A stretch of DNA of 64,000 nt from Heyndrickxia coagulans DSM 1 = ATCC 7050 (GCF_000290615.1 NZ_ALAS01000057.1:1-64000), one strand, 5' to 3'; numbered from the stretch's first letter, positions 44,712-54,266 are shown. Numbers and translations are program-made. The notes: generated by a model from the sequence alone, not told the origin.

Positions 44712-45929
44712 TTACGGCCTTGAATAGACCTGATACGGCCTCCGGTTTGCATCATCCGCTTCCTGCGGCTTTTCCTGTTTGTGTTTATACTTTTCCTCAT
44801 ACTTTGTAAACATGCCCACATTAACCAGAATGCCGAGTGAAAGGGACAAAATCAGAAGCGATGAACCGCCGTAGCTGATAAACGGCAATGTCACCCCCGT
44901 AATTGGAATCAGGCCGCAGACGCCGCCCAGATTGATAAATGTTTGGATGGCAATCATGCCGGAAATTCCGATGGCAAGCAGGCTTCCGAACTGGTCTTTT
45001 GAATGGATGCCGATATATATGCCGCGCAGCACAAGGTAGCAGAGCCCGCCGATTACAAACAAGACGCCAAAAGCCCCGAGTTCTTCGGCAATAATGGCCA
45101 TAATAAAATCGGTATGGGGCTCCGGAAGATAACCGAGTTTTTGAATGCTTTGCCCGAGGCCCTGCCCTTTCAGCCCGCCTGACCCAATCGCAATATAGGA
45201 GTTTACGAGCTGGAGGCCTTCCCCGCCTTCGTTCTGAAACGGATCCAAATAGCCTGTAAACCGCGCGATCTTAACCGGCGTAAAGATTTTATCCTTTTCC
45301 AGAAAAAGAAATGGCGACAGCAGGACGGCAAATGCAAGCCCGAGCCCTGCCAGCTTCAGCATGGTTTTCAGGCGCATGCCGGATGCAATGATGATCGTGC
45401 AGCCAATCCCGAAAATAATGGTCGCCGTCCCGATATCCGGCTGGATCGCAACCAGGAAACAAACAACGATAAGGAAGATCAGCGGCGGGACAACCCCTTT
45501 GTTGAAGATGTCAATGTATGCCTGTTTCTTGGCATACACGGCGGACAGGTAAATAATAATCGCAACCTTCACAAATTCCGATGGCTGCACGGAACTGGAA
45601 CCGAGCCGGAACCAGCTTTGCGCGTTGTTCGATGTATGGCCGAAAATAAACAGCGCCAAAAGCCCGAACATCGACCCGCACATCAGCAATGCAAGGAATT
45701 TTTTGCTCGCGTATAGTTTATACGGGAGAAAAGCCGTGACGGTAAACGCAAGGAGAGCAAGGGCCAAATTGATTTTCTGCTTGTTGTAAAAATAGGCGCT
45801 GTCCATCCCGTAACGCTGCACTGCAATCACCATGCTGGAACTGTAAATCATTACCAAACCGAATAAGCAAAGAAGCAGGTAGACAATGATGACCGAGTAG
45901 TCGAATGATTTTAAGATTTTTTTCAGCAT
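44712..45929 (-). CDS. ftsW: FtsW, septal SEDS peptidoglycan polymerase
   Basis: FtsW polymerises septal glycan with PBP2B. About ten spans are visible in 405 residues. SEDS marks are SSSVQPSEFVKVAIIIYLS, QPDIGTATII, LPEPHTDFIMAIIAEELGAF and GVTLPFISYGGSS. The C-terminal cytosolic tail (KYEEKYKHKQEKPQEADD) is longer than in SpoVE. Synteny with ylaN identifies it as the vegetative FtsW. In B. subtilis pycA lies between this gene and ctaA; it is missing here. Confidence 0.93.
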   Translation of the reverse strand: MLKKILKSFDYSVIIVYLLLCLFGLVMIYSSSMVIAVQRYGMDSAYFYNKQKINLALALLAFTVTAFLPYKLYASKKFLALLMCGSMFGLLALFIFGHTSNNAQSWFRLGSSSVQPSEFVKVAIIIYLSAVYAKKQAYIDIFNKGVVPPLIFLIVVCFLVAIQPDIGTATIIFGIGCTIIIASGMRLKTMLKLAGLGLAFAVLLSPFLFLEKDKIFTPVKIARFTGYLDPFQNEGGEGLQLVNSYIAIGSGGLKGQGLGQSIQKLGYLPEPHTDFIMAIIAEELGAFGVLFVIGGLCYLVLRGIYIGIHSKDQFGSLLAIGISGMIAIQTFINLGGVCGLIPITGVTLPFISYGGSSLLILSLSLGILVNVGMFTKYEEKYKHKQEKPQEADDANRRPYQVYSRP

Positions 45930-46065
45930 AGAAACCTTCCAATCCGTAAAAACTGCAACATTCTTGATAAAAAATATTCTACCGTTTTAAAAAAACTCCT
46001 GCCGTTATTTTTAAATTATAACATCTTTTTCGCCGGCCGCCATTGCCTTTGCCTTTTTCAAGCAA

Positions 46066-46102
46066 TAAAAAACTCAAACAACCGGAACATCGTTTGAGTT
46101 TT
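46066..46102 (-). terminator. Terminator of ylaN
   Basis: On the minus strand AAAACTCAAAC pairs with GTTTGAGTTTT, followed by TTATT. It separates ylaN from ftsW. Confidence 0.8.
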
Positions 46103-46107
46103 CAACA

Positions 46108-46389
46108 TCATTTTTTTATATATGCATCATGCAAAAGGGACAGTTCCTGTTCAAGCGAATCAAGAAGCCGCTTTCCGTCACCGGCATCCACTAAGCCGAG
46201 CCGGACCGCAAAATCTATTTCACGGGATAAACCAAACATTTGTGTATCCAACACTTCCTCATATAAAGGGCATTGGGGCATCGTTAAGTTATCCATTTGA
46301 ACCTGAATTAATTTTAATATCTTTTCTGCGTCCGCCTTGAGCAGGCTGTATGCTTTTTCCCGGTGGTTCACCTTTGTTTCAGACGCCAA
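46108..46389 (-). CDS. ylaN: YlaN family protein
   Basis: It is a 93-residue helical protein with the nearly invariant core [20 protein letters not shown] and [14 protein letters not shown]. In B. subtilis YlaN is essential unless iron is supplied and is connected to Fur control. The start is TTG at 46389 ([14 protein letters not shown]), behind GGGGGATC, and gives the B. subtilis length. Its promoter lies next to the dispersed repeat. Confidence 0.93.
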   Translation of the reverse strand: MASETKVNHREKAYSLLKADAEKILKLIQVQMDNLTMPQCPLYEEVLDTQMFGLSREIDFAVRLGLVDAGDGKRLLDSLEQELSLLHDAYIKK

Positions 46390-46425
46390 ATTGATCCCCC
46401 CGTTCACATATCAATCTAATTAAAA

Positions 46426-46454
46426 ATTGTACCTTTAAAACCGTGATTTTGCAA
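46426..46454 (-). promoter_or_regulatory. Sigma-A promoter of ylaN
   Basis: On the minus strand TTGCAA (46449-46454), 17 bp, TACAAT (46426-46431). The repeat element begins 13 bp upstream of the -35. Confidence 0.6.
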
Positions 46455-46466
46455 GTTATACGAAAT

Positions 46467-46794
46467 GCGGAGGGCGCTTGCCCGTCGGCGTATGAATTTC
46501 ATAGTCCCCGAACTGAGATTGAGTGAAACTGCAATCATCAAGGCCAAGGCCTTGATGATTGCAAGTTGAACCAATCGGACATTTACGGGCAGTTGACCCC
46601 CGCTTAGCCAATTGTGCCATATTTTCATTATACTTGTGGAGGGGGGCTTACTGCCCGTTAATGTGGGATAAAGGAAGCACGGTGAGCCGCAGGCGAACCG
46701 ATGCTGACTTATCGTAGGGGAGGGGACTGGAAATTCATTAGCCGACAGCGCCCGCGGCTGGACAAAGAAATGCGGAGGGCGCTTGCCCGTCGGC
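46467..46794 (+). repeat. Inverted copy of the 155-bp dispersed repeat with nested insert
   Basis: Relative to the 37.7-kb array this copy is inverted. GCGGAGGGCGC recurs at 46467 and 46772, again exactly 305 bp apart, so it is the 155-bp unit with the 150-bp insert. A further partial unit (CTTGCCCGTCGGC) follows at 46782-46794. It lies between the divergent ylaN and ylaL, where ylaM stands in B. subtilis. Confidence 0.9.
46519..46668. repeat. Nested 150-bp structured element, copy 2
   Basis: It is the reverse complement of the insert at 37800-37949, with about a dozen differences. Its second hairpin (46530-46563) is a perfect palindrome. Where copy 1 has a G-C pair, copy 2 has an A-T pair, and the neighbouring G-T wobble of copy 1 is a G-C pair here. 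The inner stem of hairpin 1 has decayed. Confidence 0.85.
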
Positions 46795-46818
46795 CGGGCT
46801 GTTTTTATACGCTTTCAA

Positions 46819-46847
46819 GTGACACGGGCAGCCGTAAAAGGTATAAT
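46819..46847 (+). promoter_or_regulatory. Sigma-A promoter of ylaL
   Basis: GTGACA (46819-46824), 17 bp, TATAAT (46842-46847), about 30 bp before the ylaL start. Confidence 0.7.
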
Positions 46848-46876
46848 GCTGTATAGACGGACAGAAAGGGGCCACA

Positions 46877-47371
46877 ATGATGATTATGCAAATAAAGGGA
46901 AAAGTGAAGTTTCCGATTACACTTGATGTCGGCACTTGGATATTTGATGACCGGAAAATCGATCTTGATACATATTTCGACGAAGAAAAGCAGGAAACCA
47001 GCCAGGAAGAAGCCTACTTAAAGAAAACCGGCAAATATTTTGATAAAGCCATGGCAGAAGGGGCTGATCCGCAGGCTGCTGTAAGGACAAAGCCAAAGTT
47101 TAAACGGCACCATCTAAAAACCGGGACATTTGGCATTCCGGTCGGCCTGTTCATCCAAAATGCGGAGCCGCTGGAAGATGCGGAAAAAATCGTGTTTGAA
47201 ACAAAGAACGGGCCTGTCGCTTATCCGCTTGAAATGGCCGGCCATTTAATTGCTGCCTTTTCTTTTAAAGGAGAAGCGCTGAAAGAAGACGGCCCGCTTC
47301 ACATTTTATTAGATGACGGTTCAAACCGGGAAAACCCGGTCAAATATGTAACCGGTATCCGCATTGAATAA
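46877..47371 (+). CDS. ylaL: YlaL-like conserved protein
   Basis: It is a 164-residue soluble protein with an N-terminal beta segment (KGKVKFPITLDVGTWIFDDR), an acidic helix, and a C-terminal beta-rich half (GTFGIPVGLFIQNAEPLEDA). Position next to ylaK (PhoH) and the pattern fit YlaL, a Bacillaceae protein of unknown function that databases sometimes name peptidyl-prolyl isomerase. No known isomerase motif is visible. It has its own promoter and terminator. Confidence 0.75.
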   Translation: MMIMQIKGKVKFPITLDVGTWIFDDRKIDLDTYFDEEKQETSQEEAYLKKTGKYFDKAMAEGADPQAAVRTKPKFKRHHLKTGTFGIPVGLFIQNAEPLEDAEKIVFETKNGPVAYPLEMAGHLIAAFSFKGEALKEDGPLHILLDDGSNRENPVKYVTGIRIE

Positions 47372-47380
47372 TCCCGGATG

Positions 47381-47427
47381 CCGGGGGCAGCGCTAAAACA
47401 TCCTGAGGCGGCTGCTCCCGGTTTTTT
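47381..47427 (+). terminator. Terminator of ylaL
   Basis: CCGGGGGCAGC pairs with GCTGCTCCCGG and is followed by TTTTTT. It also lies between the convergent ylaL and ylaK. Confidence 0.8.
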
Positions 47428-47434
47428 CATGCCC

Positions 47435-48763
47435 TTACAACAGGTCTGCCGCGATTTGCGCGAGTTTTGAGCGCTCGCCCTTTAGCAGCTTCACATGTCC
47501 GGCAAGCGGCACATCTTTAAACTTCTCAACGACGTACGTCAGCCCGTTATTGTAAGCATCCAAATACGGATGGTCAATTTGTTCCGGATCCCCCATTAAC
47601 ACGATTTTACTCTGCTCCCCTACCCTTGTTAAAATCGTCTTTACTTCATGCTTGGATAAATTTTGCGCCTCATCAATAATGATATATTGCCCCGGGATGC
47701 TGCGCCCGCGGATATAAGTTAGCGCCTCTACCTCAATCGAACTCATGCCGGAGAGAATCCCGTCAATTTCCCCTGCTTTCTTCGTATTAAACAAAAACTC
47801 AAGATTATCGTAGATGGGCTGCATCCACGGCCGCAGCTTTTCCTGCTTTTCTCCTGGCAAATAGCCGATATCTTTGCCAAACGGGACAATCGGCCGCGCG
47901 ACCAAAAGCTTTTTATAATCATGTAAATCCTCCGTCTGCATCAGGCCTGCAGCAAGGGCAAGCAATGTTTTGCCCGTTCCCGCTTTCCCGGTCAGGGTGA
48001 CAAGCGGAATATCAGGGCGCAGCAAAAGTTCCATCGCCATCCACTGCTGGGCGTTTCTCGGCTTGATTCCCCAGACAGCATCCTGCACGTTAAAAAGTTT
48101 CCTCACCGTCTTTCCCGCCTGGTCCACAATGCCAATGGCGGAAGCCGAGCTGCCGAGCGCATCTTTCAAAATCAAAAATTGGTTCGGGTAGAACGGATGA
48201 TTGGCAATTTCACTCAGCGCCAGTTCCTGCTTTTCATAAAACCGTTTCAATAAATCGGGGCCGATATACATTTCCATTTGCCCGGTATAAAGATGGTCGA
48301 GGCTTACGACACGGTCGTTTAAAAAATCCTCCGCCAACAGGCCGAGTGCGTCCGCCTTCACCCGGACAAGCGCATCTTTGCTGACGAGAATTACCGGGCG
48401 GCCATTTTCTTTTCTCTCTTCTTCTAGCGATAGATTTTTCGCAACCGCGAGGATCCGGTTGTCATTTGTTTTTTCCGCGAAAATATCCTGCAGCTGGTGA
48501 AATGAGCGGTGATTCAGCTCAATTCTGAGCACGCCGCCGTTTTCAAGCGGGATTTTCTCATGCAGTTTTCCGGCTTTCCGGAAACCGTCCATTAATTTGG
48601 ATACCTGGCGCGCATTTCTGCCGATTTCGTCCATATTTCGTTTTTTGGAATCCACTTCTTCCAGTACAACAGCCGGTATGACAATTTCATTATCTTCAAA
48701 AGAAAAGATGGCATATGGATCCTGGAGCAATACATTGGTATCCAAGACGTATATTTTCTTCAA
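47435..48763 (-). CDS. ylaK: PhoH2-type PIN-domain and ATPase protein YlaK
   Basis: The 442 residues combine an N-terminal PIN ribonuclease domain (YVLDTNVLLQDPYAIF, with later acidic residues) and a C-terminal PhoH ATPase domain. The latter has Walker A GKAGTGKTLLALAAG (about 260-274), IIIDEAQNLSKHEVKTILTR and MGDPEQIDHPYLD. The combination is a putative RNA helicase-ribonuclease. The start is TTG, 7 bases after AGGGGG. It is a single-gene unit between terminators. Confidence 0.93.
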   Translation of the reverse strand: MKKIYVLDTNVLLQDPYAIFSFEDNEIVIPAVVLEEVDSKKRNMDEIGRNARQVSKLMDGFRKAGKLHEKIPLENGGVLRIELNHRSFHQLQDIFAEKTNDNRILAVAKNLSLEEERKENGRPVILVSKDALVRVKADALGLLAEDFLNDRVVSLDHLYTGQMEMYIGPDLLKRFYEKQELALSEIANHPFYPNQFLILKDALGSSASAIGIVDQAGKTVRKLFNVQDAVWGIKPRNAQQWMAMELLLRPDIPLVTLTGKAGTGKTLLALAAGLMQTEDLHDYKKLLVARPIVPFGKDIGYLPGEKQEKLRPWMQPIYDNLEFLFNTKKAGEIDGILSGMSSIEVEALTYIRGRSIPGQYIIIDEAQNLSKHEVKTILTRVGEQSKIVLMGDPEQIDHPYLDAYNNGLTYVVEKFKDVPLAGHVKLLKGERSKLAQIAADLL

Positions 48764-48921
48764 ATCGATGCCCCCTGCTTCACTTGGATTATGTTATTTT
48801 ATGTGAGCGCGGTGTGACCTGTTCATACCTGGGATTGGACAAAGGACCAAGCACTGCTAAAGTATATGTACGGGCAAGTCCGATTAGAATCATTGCGCGC
48901 GTCCGGGGCTTTTTGTGACGC

Positions 48922-48948
48922 AAAAAAAAGCTTCCGGGGGCCGGAAGC
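48922..48948 (-). terminator. Terminator of typA-ylaH
   Basis: On the minus strand GCTTCCGG pairs with CCGGAAGC around three bases, then TTTTTTTT. The 173 bp from here to ylaK show no other feature. Confidence 0.9.
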
Positions 48949-48951
48949 GTG

Positions 48952-49284
48952 CTACATTGGAAAACGTCCCTTTTTTTCAGTTTTTTTATGCTGGTACAGG
49001 CGGATTTTGTAAACGCCAAGCACAACAGCCGCTAAACAGAGTGATTCCCCTACAGGCAAAAAGATTGCAAAAAACGTGAGCAGCGTGCATCCCATAAGGA
49101 GCAGCACATAAATGACAGCAGATTTCAGAGCCGGCAATTTTCTCGCAAATCCGAGCCGGTAGACAATGACCGAGAGAACGACGATGGTGAGATACAAGAG
49201 CCACATCCCCGGTTCCGGGTTTTCATCCACTTTGTACAATGCCGCAAAAAATGACAATTGGTGGTGAACCGCCTCGCTTGTCAT
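48952..49284 (-). CDS. ylaH: YlaH-like membrane protein
   Basis: It is a 110-residue protein with three spans. [20 protein letters not shown] then [20 protein letters not shown] are the family signature, and the C-terminus is basic and cytosolic. Function is unknown; it consistently accompanies typA. GGGGAGATAGG precedes the ATG. A weak hairpin (49317-49347) lies between typA and this gene. Confidence 0.88.
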   Translation of the reverse strand: MTSEAVHHQLSFFAALYKVDENPEPGMWLLYLTIVVLSVIVYRLGFARKLPALKSAVIYVLLLMGCTLLTFFAIFLPVGESLCLAAVVLGVYKIRLYQHKKTEKKGRFPM

Positions 49285-49316
49285 CCTATCTCCCCTTTTC
49301 CCCTTTGAATAGATGA

Positions 49317-49347
49317 AAGAACAGGGTCATGCCGGCCCTATTCTTTG
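49317..49347 (-). terminator. Weak terminator-like hairpin between typA and ylaH
   Basis: On the minus strand AAAGAATAGGG pairs with CCCTGTTCTTT, with one wobble, but the T tract is poor. It may only attenuate read-through into ylaH. Confidence 0.45.
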
Positions 49348-49348
49348 T

Positions 49349-51199
49349 TTATGCATTTTCTGCTGCTTTTGCCCGTTTCTGCGCTTTTTCGCGCTCGCTC
49401 TTATTCAGGATTTTTTTGCGCAGCCGGATCGATTCCGGCGTCACTTCGCAATATTCGTCATCGTTCAGGTATTCGAGCGCCTGTTCCAGCGACATGATAC
49501 GCGGCTTTTTGATGACCGCCGTCTGATCTTTTGTTGCCGAGCGGACGTTTGTCGCGTGTTTTGCTTTCGTAATATTGACGGCAATATCATTTTCACGGGA
49601 GTTTTCCCCGACGATCATGCCTTCATAAATGTCCGTGCCCGGCTCAACAAACAGCGTGCCGCGGTCTTCCACCTGCATCATGCCGTATGTCGTGGCTTTG
49701 CCCGTTTCCATGGAGACGAGAACGCCGTTTCTGCGGCCGCCGACGCGTCCTGGCTGCATCGGCTGGTAGGAATCAAACGTATGGTTTAAAATGCCGTAGC
49801 CTCTTGTGAGCGTCATAAATTCGGTCGTATAGCCGATCAATCCGCGGGCCGGGACATTGAAAATCAGGCGGACTTGTCCATTGCCGTTATTGATCATATC
49901 GAGCATTTCGCCTTTCCGAGAACCGAGCGACTCAATAATCGAACCGGTATATTCTTCCGGCGTATCGATTTGGACGCGTTCCACCGGTTCGCATTTGACG
50001 CCGTCGATTTCTTTAATGATCACTTTCGGCTTTGAAACCTGCAGTTCAAACCCTTCGCGGCGCATATTTTCAATTAAAATGGATAAATGCAGTTCCCCCC
50101 GCCCGGACACAACCCATGCATCCGGAGAGTCAGTGTTTTCAACGCGCAAGCTGACATCCGTCTGCAGCTGCGAACGGAGCCGTTCTTCAATTTTCCGCGC
50201 CGTCACAAATTTTCCTTCACGGCCGGCAAACGGGCTGTTATTGACGAGGAAAGTCATTTGCAAAGTCGGCTCATCAATGCGGAGCGGCGTCAGCGCTTCC
50301 TGGTGTTCAACCGGGCAGACCGTTTCCCCGACATTGATGTCTTCCATTCCGGACACCGCAATCAAATCCCCGGCATATGCTTCCTCGATTTCTTCCCGTT
50401 TCAGCCCGAAGAAACCGAACATTTTGGTGACACGGAACTGCTTGACGCTGCCGTCCAGCTTCATCAATGCCACCTGCTGGCCGACATGCATTTTCCCGCG
50501 GAAAACGCGGCCGATGCCGATCCGCCCGACATAATCGTTGTAATCAAGCAGCGCAACCTGGAACTGGAGCGGTTCTTCGCGGTTGTCGACAGGCGCCGGA
50601 ATATGTTCGATAATCGTATCAAACAGCACCTTCATATTTCCTTCCTGTTTGGCCGGATCCGGATCGAGGCTTGCCGTACCGTTGATGGCGGAAGCATACA
50701 CAACTGGAAATTCCAGCTGTTCATCATTGGCATCCAGTTCAATAAATAATTCAAGCACTTCATCGACCACTTCTTCAGGGCGTGCAAAATCGCGGTCAAT
50801 TTTGTTTACGACCACAATCGGCGTCAGGTTTTGTTCCAGCGCTTTTTTCAGCACGAAACGCGTCTGCGGCATACAGCCTTCATAGGCATCCACCACAAGC
50901 AAGACCCCGTCCACCATTTTCATAATCCGTTCGACTTCGCCGCCAAAGTCGGCATGTCCCGGAGTATCCAAAATATTGATTTTCTTATCTTTATAATGAA
51001 CTGCCGTGTTTTTGGCAAGAATCGTAATGCCTCTTTCCCGTTCCAGATCATTGGAGTCCATTGCACGTTCTTCAACATGCTCATTGGCACGGAAAGTACC
51101 GGACTGCTTCAGCAGCTGGTCCACAAGCGTCGTCTTCCCATGGTCTACGTGCGCGATAATGGCAATGTTGCGTAAATCTTCTCTTCTTTTCAAAAACAT
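49349..51199 (-). CDS. typA: Translational GTPase TypA (BipA)
   Basis: TypA is an EF-G-like GTPase that acts in 50S assembly and stress adaptation. The 616 residues show G1 [10 protein letters not shown]2 [10 protein letters not shown]3 [13 protein letters not shown] and G4 NKIDR in order. Domain II, the two EF-G-like alpha/beta domains and the BipA-specific C-terminal domain (about 480-616) follow. AGGAGG precedes the ATG. Upstream a TATAAT box (51251-51256, minus strand) has only a poor -35. Confidence 0.96.
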   Translation of the reverse strand: MFLKRREDLRNIAIIAHVDHGKTTLVDQLLKQSGTFRANEHVEERAMDSNDLERERGITILAKNTAVHYKDKKINILDTPGHADFGGEVERIMKMVDGVLLVVDAYEGCMPQTRFVLKKALEQNLTPIVVVNKIDRDFARPEEVVDEVLELFIELDANDEQLEFPVVYASAINGTASLDPDPAKQEGNMKVLFDTIIEHIPAPVDNREEPLQFQVALLDYNDYVGRIGIGRVFRGKMHVGQQVALMKLDGSVKQFRVTKMFGFFGLKREEIEEAYAGDLIAVSGMEDINVGETVCPVEHQEALTPLRIDEPTLQMTFLVNNSPFAGREGKFVTARKIEERLRSQLQTDVSLRVENTDSPDAWVVSGRGELHLSILIENMRREGFELQVSKPKVIIKEIDGVKCEPVERVQIDTPEEYTGSIIESLGSRKGEMLDMINNGNGQVRLIFNVPARGLIGYTTEFMTLTRGYGILNHTFDSYQPMQPGRVGGRRNGVLVSMETGKATTYGMMQVEDRGTLFVEPGTDIYEGMIVGENSRENDIAVNITKAKHATNVRSATKDQTAVIKKPRIMSLEQALEYLNDDEYCEVTPESIRLRKKILNKSEREKAQKRAKAAENA

Positions 51200-51317
51200 T
51201 TCCTCCTGCCTAAACGCAAATCTATGTTAGTCTATACCTTTAACTAAAATATTATAACACAATGCTGGCTTTATTAAAACATTTTCGGTAAAATAAGGGG
51301 AAAGGGAGGTTCACCGT

Positions 51318-51503
51318 ATGCGGGAAATCAAATGGGTATTTGTGTTCTTTTCACTGGCCGCATTCCTTTCGATGTGCGGCATCGGCGTTGCGATCGGCGC
51401 CCAAAGCGTTGCCGGGATTCTCGGCTGCACCGCGCTTCTCATTGCCATTATGGGGTTCGGCTTTAAAACAAAGAAAAAAATGCGTGAAGAGGGGAAACTG
51501 TGA
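51318..51503 (+). CDS. ylaF: DUF5325 family membrane protein YlaF
   Basis: It is a 61-residue protein with two hydrophobic spans separated by a short turn (FVFFSLAAFLSMCGIGVAIG and GILGCTALLIAIMGFGF) and a basic C-terminus (KTKKKMREEGKL). It matches YlaF. Function is unknown. GGGAGG precedes the ATG. It is divergent from typA and convergent with the next gene. Confidence 0.85.
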   Translation: MREIKWVFVFFSLAAFLSMCGIGVAIGAQSVAGILGCTALLIAIMGFGFKTKKKMREEGKL

Positions 51504-51515
51504 GCCCCTCTTTTC

Positions 51516-52310
51516 TTATTCCCACCCTTTTAAATACCGCTTCAAAATTTCCTCATGCAGCCCGGGCCTGCCGGCAAACACAGAACTGTTTCCGAGCATA
51601 TCGAGCGGGCGCCCGTAAACGTCCGTCACAACGCCGCCCACTTCTTCCACGATCACTTTCCCGGCGGCAAAATCCCAAGGTGACAAGCGCATCGTAATAT
51701 AAGCATCAAGCCTTCCCATTGCTACATAAGCAAGCTCCAGCGCTGCCGACCCGTAACTCCTTGTGCCGCGCACATCCCTGACCAGCGCCGCCAGACGGGC
51801 CGGGTCGATACCCCTGTTTTCCACCATACAATACGGGTTCAGTGCAAGGATCGTATCCTCGAGCCTGTTTTGCGCAAGCAGCGGAATCCGTTCCCCGTTG
51901 AAATAAGCCCCCTTGCCCTTTTCTGCAAAATACATTTCTTTCCGGACGACATCATAAATATAGCCTAGTTTGCCTTCTCCGTTCTCGTAGACCCCAATTG
52001 AAATCATGAAATTGACTTTTTGGTGGACAAAATTGACCGTCCCGTCAATCGGATCCACAATCCAGACGATGCCTTCCATATTCCGGATGTCTTCGCCGAA
52101 GCCTTCTTCACCCAAAATGTGGTGATCCGGGAAGATTGTCCGGATTTTGCCGATTAAAAATTGTTCTGTTTCCTTATCAATATTGGTCACCAGATCATTG
52201 CGGTCCGATTTTGTTTCAATTTGCAGCGGTTTTTGCGAAGCAAGAATCCGCTCGCCCGCTTCCCTGATCCACCGGACGGCATATGTATTGATTTCTTCCC
52301 ATCTGTCCAT
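51516..52310 (-). CDS. suhB: Inositol monophosphatase family protein (YktC)
   Basis: It is a 264-residue magnesium-dependent phosphatase. Metal-binding motifs are GEEGFGED (about 68-75), WIVDPIDGTVNFVH (about 83-96) and SPWDFAAGKVIVEE (about 207-220). The family hydrolyses inositol phosphates, and some members also nucleotide or sugar phosphates, so the true substrate is open. ATG at 52310 follows GGAGGG. Confidence 0.9.
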   Translation of the reverse strand: MDRWEEINTYAVRWIREAGERILASQKPLQIETKSDRNDLVTNIDKETEQFLIGKIRTIFPDHHILGEEGFGEDIRNMEGIVWIVDPIDGTVNFVHQKVNFMISIGVYENGEGKLGYIYDVVRKEMYFAEKGKGAYFNGERIPLLAQNRLEDTILALNPYCMVENRGIDPARLAALVRDVRGTRSYGSAALELAYVAMGRLDAYITMRLSPWDFAAGKVIVEEVGGVVTDVYGRPLDMLGNSSVFAGRPGLHEEILKRYLKGWE

Positions 52311-52514
52311 AGCCGGACCCTCCATCTTTCCAAATCATTTCCCTTAAGCGTAAAGGAAATGAAGATAATTATCAAGTTTTGGGAACGCATTCGGCATCGT
52401 TTTCCGGCAGCGGGTTTTGCCTGCAAACATGGACCTCTGCTGCACAAAAACGAACCCCCATCTGTCCGATACAGGGAGTCCGCTTTTTACGACATCCTGC
52501 CTTTTTGTTTTCCA

Positions 52515-52709
52515 TTACATGGCTTTCATTTTCAGCAGTTCTTCACGGATTTTTTCCAGACGCTTAATCGACTGTCCTTTTTGCTCTTCATCTTTCATTT
52601 CCATCGCTTCATACAACGTAGCCAGTTCGTAATCCAGTTCCATGCGCAAGACTGCAATCCGTTTTCTTTCATAAGGTTTTCTTTTCACCGAAGGGATTAC
52701 CTGTTTCAT
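52515..52709 (-). CDS. Small helical protein, YkzI-like
   Basis: The 64-residue charged protein is predicted to be almost wholly helical (ERKRIAVLRMELDYELATLY, then EEQKGQSIKRLEKIREELLK). It has coiled-coil character and ends KMKAM. AGGAGGATGTG precedes the ATG. It occupies the place of ykzI between suhB and yktB in B. subtilis, which is the basis for the name; the function is unknown. Confidence 0.7.
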   Translation of the reverse strand: MKQVIPSVKRKPYERKRIAVLRMELDYELATLYEAMEMKDEEQKGQSIKRLEKIREELLKMKAM

Positions 52710-52908
52710 TTTTCTTCACATCCTCCTGGGGTAATGATATGAATTTTCTGATATTATCTTTATATATATTATGTTCAATCATCACTGATGTAACAAAATT
52801 GTGTGTATACCTATTTTTACCCTCCGGCTTTTATTTGTTAAACCTCCCTTATGGATGATAAAATATGAATATCCATCCCCATGGTTCATACAGAACGGAG
52901 GTGAACAA

Positions 52909-53529
52909 ATGGGCATCACCGCTTTTACCGGACAGGATTTTGACGTTTTCCGGATTGAGGGCCTCGACCAGCGGATGGAACAGCTGAAATCAACCGTCCG
53001 CCCGAAACTTGAAACATTGGGGGAATACTTTTCGCCGGTTTTGTCGGTTTTGACCGGTGAAGAAATATTTTATCATGTTGCCAAACACGCCCGCCGTACC
53101 GTCAATCCGCCGAAAGATACGTGGGTGGCTTTTTCCCCCGGCAAGCGCGGCTACAAAATGCTTCCCCATTTTCAAATTGGGCTGTGGGAAGACCGGCTCT
53201 TCATCGTCACGGCCATCATGAATGAGTGCCCGCAAAAAGCGTCCATCGGAAAAAAACTCGAAAAGAAAATTGATCCGATTTTAGAAAATATGCCTGGCCA
53301 TTACATTTGGTCGGATGATCATACAAAACCGGGCGGCATCCGCACTGACCGTATGAATCACCATACGCTAAAGGAGTTTTTCAGACGGATGCAGGTTGTA
53401 AAAAAAGCCGAATTGCTTTGCGGGCTGGATATCCCGCGGGAAGAAGCAGCCGGCATGTCCCCGGATGAACTGGCCAAAACGATCGAGGACGTCTTTGTAC
53501 ATGTATTACCCATCTACAAAATGGCCTAA
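52909..53529 (+). CDS. yktB: DUF1054 family protein YktB
   Basis: It is a 206-residue soluble protein. MGITAFTGQDFDVFRIEGLD, KHARRTVNPPKDTWVAFSP (about 62-80) and YKMLPHFQIGLWEDRLFIV are its conserved core. Function is unknown. ATG at 52909 follows a perfect GGAGGTGA; the frame upstream to 52801 is rejected. A strong terminator follows. Confidence 0.92.
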   Translation: MGITAFTGQDFDVFRIEGLDQRMEQLKSTVRPKLETLGEYFSPVLSVLTGEEIFYHVAKHARRTVNPPKDTWVAFSPGKRGYKMLPHFQIGLWEDRLFIVTAIMNECPQKASIGKKLEKKIDPILENMPGHYIWSDDHTKPGGIRTDRMNHHTLKEFFRRMQVVKKAELLCGLDIPREEAAGMSPDELAKTIEDVFVHVLPIYKMA

Positions 53530-53545
53530 ACAGAACGCGGAAGGG

Positions 53546-53576
53546 AAAAAGCGCGCCGGAACACGGCGCGCTTTTT
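53546..53576 (+). terminator. Terminator of yktB
   Basis: AAAAAGCGCGCC pairs with GGCGCGCTTTTT around seven bases. Confidence 0.85.
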
Positions 53577-53604
53577 CTCCTGTGCCAAGTCGTATTTGCA
53601 GGCA

Positions 53605-53638
53605 ACTTAAAAGCAGCATCGGCGGGTGATGCTGCTTT
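53605..53638 (-). terminator. Terminator of yktA
   Basis: On the minus strand AAAGCAGCATC pairs with GATGCTGCTTT around seven bases, followed by TAAGTT. Two terminators thus stand back to back between convergent yktB and yktA. Confidence 0.75.
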
Positions 53639-53650
53639 CTTTCCGTGCCG

Positions 53651-53938
53651 CTAACCGCGCGATCCGGTTTCATGCATTTTAATGACCGGGCCCTGTTCTT
53701 CCTTCATTTTCTTGACGGCCCGGTACGGGGAGTAGCCGCTCGCTTCTTCAAATTCATTGCATATATTCCGCTCATCGGCTTTCCCGGGGACGATTTCTTT
53801 AAAACGGCGGTACCTGGCAAGCAGCACGTCCCGGTTGACCCCTTTTTCATATGCTTCTTCCACCGCTTCGAAAAATTGGACGGCATCGATGACTTCCTGT
53901 GTCGACCAGTCAGCTGAAATCGGATATGGATATTCCAT
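53651..53938 (-). CDS. yktA: UPF0223 family protein YktA
   Basis: It is a 95-residue helical protein. [20 protein letters not shown] and [20 protein letters not shown] then [18 protein letters not shown] are the UPF0223 pattern. Function is unknown. ATG at 53938 follows GAGGTGG. TATACT lies on the minus strand about 30 bp upstream as a possible -10. Confidence 0.9.
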   Translation of the reverse strand: MEYPYPISADWSTQEVIDAVQFFEAVEEAYEKGVNRDVLLARYRRFKEIVPGKADERNICNEFEEASGYSPYRAVKKMKEEQGPVIKMHETGSRG

Positions 53939-54266
53939 CCAAACCACCTCGCTTTTCTTCAGTATACCCGTTCTATTTTACCTGAATCGCTTCCGCCCGG
54001 GCAATCATGCCGCAATCCGCCGGAATACAAGGGGGCTGCTATCCGTTTTAAAGAACGGTTTGCCCACGGCTTTCTTCCGCCTGTACACTCACCGTCTAGC
54101 TTCCCCTCATTTCTCCATGCTTTATGCGCTTTATCTTTTTCCATCGCCCGCTTCCGGCTTGTTTTTTCCCTGTGCAAAGAAAAACTATTTAAAAACCGCG
54201 GCTGGAATGCTATAATCCATCTTGTTTTTCTTCAAAAGCCAGTAATGAGATAAAGAGGTGGAATGA
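53939..54266 (+). promoter_or_regulatory. speA upstream region
   Basis: These are 328 bp between divergent yktA and speA. TATAAT at 54211-54216 is a likely -10 for speA, with only TTTAAA-like sequence 17 bp before it. I saw no riboswitch or attenuator. Confidence 0.4.

Noticed and set aside
53939-54266. Riboswitch or T-box upstream of speA
   Set aside because: No conserved T-box or metabolite-aptamer sequence and no antiterminator/terminator pair was seen.
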